The translations under genes were made by a program, and so were the position numbers. Shown here in pieces: positions 58,880-64,000 of a DNA stretch of 64,000 nucleotides. The notes beneath the pieces are model-generated. The model made no database searches, was not told where the DNA came from, and saw only the letters and a program-made list of their open reading frames with translations. This DNA comes from Bacteroidales bacterium. GTDB lineage: Bacteria; Bacteroidota; Bacteroidia; Bacteroidales; UBA932. The stretch lies in assembly GCA_017548505.1 (NCBI GenBank), contig JAFYZX010000112.1:1-64000 (forward strand). The letters run 5' to 3'. Within the stretch, counting starts at the first letter, position 1, and each line of letters starts with the position of its first letter.

Positions 58880-59837
58880 GCATATCTTTGTCTGAGGAGT
58901 CAGGAATAACCCCCAGTGCCTTCTTGGCCTTTTCAATATGCTCTTCAAGCCTTTGCTGGGCATATTCTATTCCGCCGTTTTCCCTAACAAAAGCCGTCAC
59001 CTCGGCGATGACCTCAGCTTCCTTTTCCGTAATCTTTTCCGCGAATACGGATTCTATTTTTCTTATCTCCGATATTATTCCGGAAGCCTTATCATGGGCA
59101 TTGTCCAGAGCCCCTATCAGCGGCAGGGTTATCTTCCTTTCCTTGATGTCCGCACCGGAAGACTTGCCGGTTTTAAGATCCGGGGAATAGTCAAAGATAT
59201 CGTCTCTTATCTGAAAGGCAAGTCCCAGGTTTTCAGCATAATCCACAAGGGCTTCGGTGGTTTTCCCTTCGGCCTCCACTGCCATTGCCGCGGACTTTAT
59301 GCTGGAAACAAACAGAGCGGCGGTCTTGCCGTAGATAATGCTGTAATAATCCTTCTCTGTTGTGTCCAGCTTGTCGGCCTTGTCCATCTGCAGAAGTTCC
59401 CCCTCACTCATTCTCCTTACTGATTCCGCAAAGCAGTCTATTATAGCCGGAGAGCAATGAGCCGTAAGAAGATGCAGGGAGCGGCTGAGCCAGAAATCCC
59501 CGGTAAGGACAGCAGCCGCGGGGCTGAACATTGCGGCAACGGAAAGCGCACCCCTTCTCATAGAGGCCGCATCGGCCACGTCATCATGCATCAGGGTTGC
59601 GGTATGCAGCATTTCGGATGCGGCAGCGCAGTAATAGCTTGCCGGCGTGAGAGAGCCGCAGCAGCGTCCCGCAAGCAAAGACAGGACAGGCCTTATCTCC
59701 TTGCCCCTCCGCCCCAGTACATACCGGTTAATCGCCTCCAGATAAGGCTCATCCGAATGTATTGCTAAAGATAGGGTCTGACGATATTTTTCAAAGTCAG
59801 ACCCCAAAAACTCTTTTGCGCTCTCCGCTGTAAACAT
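58839..59837 (-). CDS. Polyprenyl diphosphate synthase
   Basis: 332 residues. Trans-prenyltransferase motifs: GRRGKEIRPVLSLLAGRCCG, first Asp-rich motif TATLMHDDVADAASMRRGAL (DDxxD), SEGELLQMDKADKL, YGKTAALFVSSIKSAA and the second Asp-rich motif AFQIRDDIFDYSPDLKTGKS. It condenses isopentenyl diphosphate into a C30-C50 chain, probably the menaquinone side chain. The 3' end overlaps the M20 gene tail to tail. Confidence 0.9.
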   Translation of the reverse strand: MFTAESAKEFLGSDFEKYRQTLSLAIHSDEPYLEAINRYVLGRRGKEIRPVLSLLAGRCCGSLTPASYYCAAASEMLHTATLMHDDVADAASMRRGALSVAAMFSPAAAVLTGDFWLSRSLHLLTAHCSPAIIDCFAESVRRMSEGELLQMDKADKLDTTEKDYYSIIYGKTAALFVSSIKSAAMAVEAEGKTTEALVDYAENLGLAFQIRDDIFDYSPDLKTGKSSGADIKERKITLPLIGALDNAHDKASGIISEIRKIESVFAEKITEKEAEVIAEVTAFVRENGGIEYAQQRLEEHIEKAKKALGVIPDSSDKDMLTGFAEYVGRRLT

Positions 59838-59841
59838 CTGG

Positions 59842-60459
59842 TTAGAATGTAATGCCTACAGAGAATTCGATAGCTCTTGCCTTGGAAGCCTTCCACTCCT
59901 GACCGGCAATTGTAACAGTACCCTTTTCCTTGTCGCCAACCTTGGTGATATCCCAGTTGTACCTTACGTTGAACTGAAGTTTCCAAACGTCAACTCCAGC
60001 GCCGAGTCCGATACCGCCGGTAAAACGGTTGATATCGTCCCAGGAGCCTACATCACTGCTCTTTCCCAGAGCATAGCTGATATAAGGGACAACCTGAACG
60101 AAAGGCCTTGCCACCACAAGGTTTGGACCATACTGAAGGCTAACCGGGAGCTGTAGGAAACTCAGGTTGTAACTCTCGGATACAGCACCTGCGACCTTGC
60201 TCTCCAGCTTGGCTTTCTTCTCCACATAAAGGAGCTCCGGCTGAACTACAAAGCTCGGAACAACGTGAAGCTTGTAGAGAACACCTGCCTGGAAACCTAC
60301 ATTGTCCTTCAGTTTGAAATCATCTTTCCTGACATCGGAAAAATGGGAAGTGTAGATACCGGCTTTTACGCCAAACTGGGCGGCAGCCTTCTTTGGAGCC
60401 GCGGTAAACATCAGCGCAAGCACAAGGCCCGCAACTGCAAATTTCATCGACTTTTTCAT
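59842..60459 (-). CDS. PorT-like outer-membrane beta-barrel protein
   Basis: 205 residues with a signal peptide (MKKSMKFAVAGLVLALMFTA, cut near AAAQ). Barrel pattern: FGVKAGIYTSHFSDVRKDDF, NVGFQAGVLYKLHVVPSFVV, LQLPVSLQYGPNLVVARPFV, GIGLGAGVDVWKLQFNVRYN and a terminal EFSVGITF. This matches the outer-membrane beta-barrel (PorT) group of Bacteroidota. Role unknown. It lies 18 bp after the thioredoxin gene on the same strand. Confidence 0.85.
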   Translation of the reverse strand: MKKSMKFAVAGLVLALMFTAAPKKAAAQFGVKAGIYTSHFSDVRKDDFKLKDNVGFQAGVLYKLHVVPSFVVQPELLYVEKKAKLESKVAGAVSESYNLSFLQLPVSLQYGPNLVVARPFVQVVPYISYALGKSSDVGSWDDINRFTGGIGLGAGVDVWKLQFNVRYNWDITKVGDKEKGTVTIAGQEWKASKARAIEFSVGITF

Positions 60460-60477
60460 ATCTGTTGTTTTTGGTTG

Positions 60478-60795
60478 TTAAAGCAATGCCTTGAGCTTGG
60501 CTTCAATGGCTTCTTTTGTGTTGGAGCCCACCATCTTGTCCTTAAGCTCTCCGTCCTTGAAGAACAGCAGGGTAGGAATGTTGCGGATTCCGTAGTTAAC
60601 GGGAGCCTGCTCGGCTTCCTCCACATTGCACTTGGCAATAACGGCCTTTCCTTCATACTCCTTTGCAAGCTGCTCAACTATAGGGGCTACCATACGGCAA
60701 GGACCGCACCAGGTTGCCCAGAAATCCACCATTACCGGAAGCTTGGCCTCCAGAACAACTTCCTTGAAATTGGAATCGGTTACATTAATTTCCAT
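60478..60795 (-). CDS. trxA: Thioredoxin
   Basis: 105 residues, the usual size. Active site VDFWATWCGPCRMVAPIVEQ, buried Asp before it, cis-Pro in NYGIRNIPTLLFFKDGELKD. No signal peptide, so cytoplasmic. Divergent from kbl. Confidence 0.95.
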   Translation of the reverse strand: MEINVTDSNFKEVVLEAKLPVMVDFWATWCGPCRMVAPIVEQLAKEYEGKAVIAKCNVEEAEQAPVNYGIRNIPTLLFFKDGELKDKMVGSNTKEAIEAKLKALL

Positions 60796-60859
60796 AACTG
60801 TTCAGATTATTTTGTTTCAAATACCGTCTGCTAAATTAGCATTTATTTTTCAGAAATCT

Positions 60860-60867
60860 TACTTTTG
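60860..60867 (+). promoter_or_regulatory. -7 box of kbl
   Basis: TACTTTTG, 31 bp before the ATG at 60899. Confidence 0.5.
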
Positions 60868-60898
60868 TTATAGCAAGCAACTAAAAACCACAAACAAT

Positions 60899-62089
60899 AT
60901 GTACAGGAATTTTCAATCTTATCTGAAAAAGGAGCTGGGCGCCATCAAGAAAGCCGGGCTCTATAAGGAAGAAAGAATCATCACATCCCCCCAGAGAGCG
61001 GACATAACCGTAAAGGGAGGAAAGCAGGTGCTCAATTTCTGCGCCAACAACTATCTTGGCCTCAGCGATAACCCAAGGCTCATCAACGCCGCCAAGAAGG
61101 CTCTGGACAGCCACGGCTACGGAATGAGCTCCGTTAGGTTTATCTGCGGAACCGGAGACCTGCAGAAAAAACTCGAGGAGAAAATCTCCGAATTCTTCGG
61201 AACCGAGGACACCATCCTCTACACCTCCTGCTTCGATGCAAACGGCGGAGTATTCGAGCCTCTTCTGGGCGAGAATGATGCCATAATCTCCGATGCCCTC
61301 AACCACGCATCAATAATTGACGGCGTAAGGCTCTGCAAGGCAGTGCGCTACAGATATGCCAACGCAGATATGGCAGAACTCGAGGACTGCCTGAAGAAAG
61401 CTCAGAAGCAGAGATTCAGGATTGTCGTTACAGACGGAGTCTTCTCAATGGACGGAAATGTAGCCCCTGTGGACAAGATCTATGAGTTGGCAAAGAAGTA
61501 CGATGCAATGGTGATGGTGGATGAAAGCCACTCCGCGGGCGTTGTGGGAAAGACAGGAAGGGGAACCACAGAACTCTACAAGCTCCGCGGAAAGGTTGAG
61601 ATTCTTACCGGAACACTCGGAAAGAGCTTCGGAGGAGCCGTTGGCGGATTCACCACCGGAAAGAAGGAAATCATCGCGATGCTCCGCCAGAGGTCACGCC
61701 CTTACCTTTTCTCCAACTCCATTCCTCCAATGGTTGCAGCAGCGGGCATAGAGATGTTCAACATGATGAGCCGCACCAACAAACTCCAGGACAAGCTGCA
61801 CGAGAACACAGCCTACTTTGTAGAAAAGATGAAGAAAGCCGGATTCGATATCAAGCCTACCCAGAGTGCAATCTGCGCCATCATGCTCTACGATGCGAAA
61901 CTTAGCCAGCAGATGGCTGCCAAGCTTCTGGACGAAGGCATTTATGTAGTCGGATTCTACTATCCTGTAGTTCCAAAGGATCTGGCAAGAATCAGGGTGC
62001 AGGTTTCCGCCGGACACAGCAAGAAGCAGCTGGACCGCGCGGTTGCTGCCTTCACCAAAATCGGCAAGGAACTGAAGGTTCTCAAATAA
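60899..62089 (+). CDS. kbl: Glycine C-acetyltransferase (2-amino-3-ketobutyrate CoA ligase)
   Basis: 396 residues from the ATG at 60899 (MYRNFQSYLKKELGAIKKAG). Alpha-oxoamine synthase: NFCANNYLGLSDNPRLINAA, GYGMSSVRFICGTGDLQKKL, SDALNHASIIDGVRLCK, VDESHSAGVVGKTGRG and the PLP lysine in LTGTLGKSFGGAVGGFTTGK. The sequence is close to Bacteroides Kbl as I know it, in preference to serine palmitoyltransferase. It interconverts 2-amino-3-oxobutyrate and glycine plus acetyl-CoA. Threonine dehydrogenase is not adjacent. Confidence 0.95.
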   Translation: MYRNFQSYLKKELGAIKKAGLYKEERIITSPQRADITVKGGKQVLNFCANNYLGLSDNPRLINAAKKALDSHGYGMSSVRFICGTGDLQKKLEEKISEFFGTEDTILYTSCFDANGGVFEPLLGENDAIISDALNHASIIDGVRLCKAVRYRYANADMAELEDCLKKAQKQRFRIVVTDGVFSMDGNVAPVDKIYELAKKYDAMVMVDESHSAGVVGKTGRGTTELYKLRGKVEILTGTLGKSFGGAVGGFTTGKKEIIAMLRQRSRPYLFSNSIPPMVAAAGIEMFNMMSRTNKLQDKLHENTAYFVEKMKKAGFDIKPTQSAICAIMLYDAKLSQQMAAKLLDEGIYVVGFYYPVVPKDLARIRVQVSAGHSKKQLDRAVAAFTKIGKELKVLK

Positions 62090-62109
62090 GAGAGACTTTC
62101 ATTGAAAAG

Positions 62110-62140
62110 AAAATGCCCGGGGTTATCCTCGGGCATTATT
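62110..62140. terminator. Bidirectional terminator after kbl
   Basis: AATGCCCG (62112-62119) and CGGGCATT (62130-62137) form a perfect stem extended by GGG/CCT; ATTCTTT follows on the + strand. Shared with the convergent channel gene. Confidence 0.75.
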
Positions 62141-62142
62141 CT

Positions 62143-64000
62143 TTAAATAAACCATTTCTTCTTTTTCTCGTGTTTTTGTCCGTCCGTTTCTTCTTCCGGA
62201 TTCTCTACCGCAGCCTTATCGGAGAGCACCTGCTTGATATAGACATCCCGCTGAGGGAACGGGATAACAATGTTGTTTTCGTTCAAGGTGTTGTAGATGA
62301 CCTCATTGGCTGCCGCAGTATAAGTGTAGCGCTCGGTTACCAGAACCTGCTGGTAAACCTTGAGAACAATGCTGCTGTCCCCGAACTCGGCCAGACGGAC
62401 AACGATTCCGTATTTAGGATTGAGCACTGTTCTTCCGTACTTGTCCTTCACGTTAAGCTTTATGAGGGCTCTCTTCAGGAGATCCCTTACCTTGGCCACG
62501 TCTGAACCGTACTGGATTCCGACAGGGAGGATCAAAAGCTCATAGGCATTGTTCCTGGTCAGGTTCTTGAAATTCTTCTGGAAGAGGTTGGCGTTAGGGA
62601 AGGCCATGATACTGCCGTATTCAGTCTCGATGAGCGTGCTCTGATAGTTGATGCTGTCAACTACACCACGCACTCCGTCACACTCCACATAGTCTCCCAC
62701 GCGGAGCCTTCCGCTCATCAGTGAAACTCCATAGAAGAAGTTGTTGATAACGTCCTTCAATGCAAAACCGACACCGGTTGCCAGACCCGCGCTGACAATC
62801 GATATCGCCGTTGACGGTATGTGCAGCAGCAGGAAGCAGGTGATGATGTATGCGCCCCAGGTGATGATGCTTATGATGGAATTGGCCAGGGTGAAATTGA
62901 TCATGTTCTCAGGCAGTTCCTTCTGGCCAGTGCGGGCAAGTACGGAGCGGATCTTGAATACCCTGTAGAAAGCCTTTGCGAGATAACCCAGGCAATTGAA
63001 CACAAACGCCAGGGATACTGCTGTAAGGATTTTTGCCGCAGACAGGTGTATCACATTGTAATTCAAGAAGTCCGTCTTGAGGTACGATATGGTTACGCTG
63101 GACAGGTCGAACACGTTGGAAGCCATATAGAGACAGAGAGGTATGCTCCATACGGAGAAGAAAGGAATGACCGCCTTGCGGATTATATCGTAGAGCCAGG
63201 TTACCTCGATATATGAACTCTTGACCTTAGGGTTGATAAGGAATCCGTGGTTTATCCTGTAGGCCCTGAGCCTCTTGGCCATATACCTTTCATAGTATAT
63301 TTTCAGAAGGTCGGATGCGGCCGTGATTGTCTGGATGATGGACAACTGGAATATCCACCATATTATAATCAGAATGCTGAGCAGAACATATCCCGTCAAG
63401 GACAGTATCGTAGTTGCGACAAATACAGTCAGGGTTATATAGTTGTAAATGTAATCCGCAAACTGGACTTTGAAAATCTTTCTGCCTCTCTTTTGTGACG
63501 TTTCTTCCTGCTCGACGATTCTTCTTTTCTGGCGCCTTGAGGTCAGGCCGGTCCTCTTGTTATCATCCGAATTGTCGGTATATTTCATCTTGTGGCATAT
63601 CCTCCACTGCCATAGTGTGAACAGCAGGAGCATAGGAGGCAGGATGATGTTTATCAGCGTATTCGGGGAGAAGGAAATCCTTATGAAGATGATAATCAGG
63701 CAAAGAACCATTATCGGCAGGTAGGAGCGGATACTGCTCTTTACCTGGTCTCCTCTCAGGCGGATTGCAAAGGACAGGAAGATGGCCGCCAGCAGCCAGG
63801 CGAATTCAACAAGAAGCCTTGTGGCCAGCTTGAGGAAATTCTGGTTGGAGAACATCATCGCGATGGTAATCATAATAGCGAAGATGATTACTATCAAAAG
63901 CAGGATGAAGCATATTCCGTGCTGCTTGAATCTTTCTGTCTGAAGATACTTGATCTTTTTCTTGAGCAACCTTACTATTAAGTGGCTCAAGCCAATGGCT
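62143..64000 (-). CDS. MscS-family mechanosensitive channel (5' end outside the window)
   Basis: At least 618 codons, open to the right edge; the first in-frame start candidate inside the window is a TTG at 63990, and the frame continues upstream, so the true start is probably outside. About eight membrane helices in the visible part, then the MscS pore helix and beta domain: ISIVSAGLATGVGFALKDVI, NNFFYGVSLMSGRLRVGDYV, ECDGVRGVVDSINYQSTLIE, YGSIMAFPNANLFQKNFKNL. The C terminus is highly charged (EETDGQKHEKKKKWFI). The extra N-terminal helices and a basic cytosolic loop (RRQKRRIVEQEETSQKRGRK) mark a large-type channel. Confidence 0.88.
   Translation of the reverse strand, partial: AIGLSHLIVRLLKKKIKYLQTERFKQHGICFILLLIVIIFAIMITIAMMFSNQNFLKLATRLLVEFAWLLAAIFLSFAIRLRGDQVKSSIRSYLPIMVLCLIIIFIRISFSPNTLINIILPPMLLLFTLWQWRICHKMKYTDNSDDNKRTGLTSRRQKRRIVEQEETSQKRGRKIFKVQFADYIYNYITLTVFVATTILSLTGYVLLSILIIIWWIFQLSIIQTITAASDLLKIYYERYMAKRLRAYRINHGFLINPKVKSSYIEVTWLYDIIRKAVIPFFSVWSIPLCLYMASNVFDLSSVTISYLKTDFLNYNVIHLSAAKILTAVSLAFVFNCLGYLAKAFYRVFKIRSVLARTGQKELPENMINFTLANSIISIITWGAYIITCFLLLHIPSTAISIVSAGLATGVGFALKDVINNFFYGVSLMSGRLRVGDYVECDGVRGVVDSINYQSTLIETEYGSIMAFPNANLFQKNFKNLTRNNAYELLILPVGIQYGSDVAKVRDLLKRALIKLNVKDKYGRTVLNPKYGIVVRLAEFGDSSIVLKVYQQVLVTERYTYTAAANEVIYNTLNENNIVIPFPQRDVYIKQVLSDKAAVENPEEETDGQKHEKKKKWFI

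Noticed and set aside
60899..62089. Serine palmitoyltransferase
   Set aside because: The alpha-oxoamine synthase sequence fits Kbl more closely throughout (for example FCANNYLGLSDNPRL and VDESHSAGVVG).
1..64000. CRISPR arrays, insertion sequences, integrases, rRNA genes
   Set aside because: None was seen: no regularly spaced direct repeats, transposase or integrase motifs, or rRNA sequence.

Overview
The window looks like a chromosomal segment of a Bacteroidales bacterium (phylum Bacteroidota). Many genes are preceded by the phylum's -7 promoter box TAnnTTTG, some with a TTTG -33 box about 20 bp upstream, and Shine-Dalgarno sites are weak or absent. Content agrees: BlaI plus an M56/TonB fusion, PorT-like outer-membrane barrels, fimbrillin-like and BspA-like lipoproteins, Ig-like (BIG2) lipoproteins, a cytochrome b subunit of fumarate reductase type, and Kbl close to the Bacteroides form. 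Genus cannot be fixed from the sequence alone. Most of the window is dense housekeeping DNA; the stretch from about 47.6 to 54.6 kb is more AT-rich and accessory.

Layout. 0-3.7 kb: 5' end of a DsbD-like gene, a secreted esterase, and a divergent HTH / AbiEii-type nucleotidyltransferase pair whose shared promoter region carries three copies of a short palindrome. 3.7-9.3 kb: a tight six-gene operon joining a small alarmone synthetase, a stand-alone alarmone hydrolase, a small-molecule kinase-fold protein, a membrane SpoIIE phosphatase fused to an anti-sigma-type kinase, a STAS antagonist and a secreted protein. 9.3-9.7 kb: three tRNA genes (Leu-UAA, Leu-GAG, Gly-GCC). 9.7-20.3 kb: a GH10-like glycosidase, a TPR/M56/BlaI operon, pheS, arginine deiminase, mannose-1-phosphate guanylyltransferase, YraN, and a biotin carrier with a carboxyltransferase. 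20.3-28 kb: gcvP with a hemerythrin-LuxR fusion regulator, smpB, miaA, a DUF1016 nuclease-fold gene and an SGNH hydrolase. 28-47.6 kb: secreted proteins, lgt, an rRNA methyltransferase-like gene, a BRO gene, pgk, pyrH-frr-thioesterase, an orphan frdC, hemW, small conserved genes, an M16-fold protein without its zinc motif, a TPR protein and a U32 (RlhA-like) gene. 47.6-54.6 kb: a DUF6577-like/nucleotidyltransferase fusion followed by a possible truncated HEPN start, a three-gene cluster (MBL hydrolase, BIG2 lipoprotein, fimbrillin-LRR-M64 peptidase lipoprotein) and hicBA. 54.6-64 kb: DNA polymerase delta', RicT, trmB, an M20 amidohydrolase, polyprenyl synthase, an outer-membrane barrel, thioredoxin, kbl and a partial MscS channel.

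Most notable: (1) the alarmone / partner-switching operon; (2) the palindromic iterons shared by the esterase and HTH-nucleotidyltransferase promoters; (3) the MBL-BIG2-M64 surface cluster beside remnants of toxin-antitoxin modules; (4) two near-perfect hairpins inside the DUF1016 coding sequence; (5) a 9-mer, CTCAGCGAT, found 14 times by hand across the housekeeping DNA in several reading frames and both orientations; (6) several promoters whose -7 box lies only a few bases from the start codon, implying leaderless mRNAs. All calls were made by reading the sequence, without database searches; family names rest on visible motifs.
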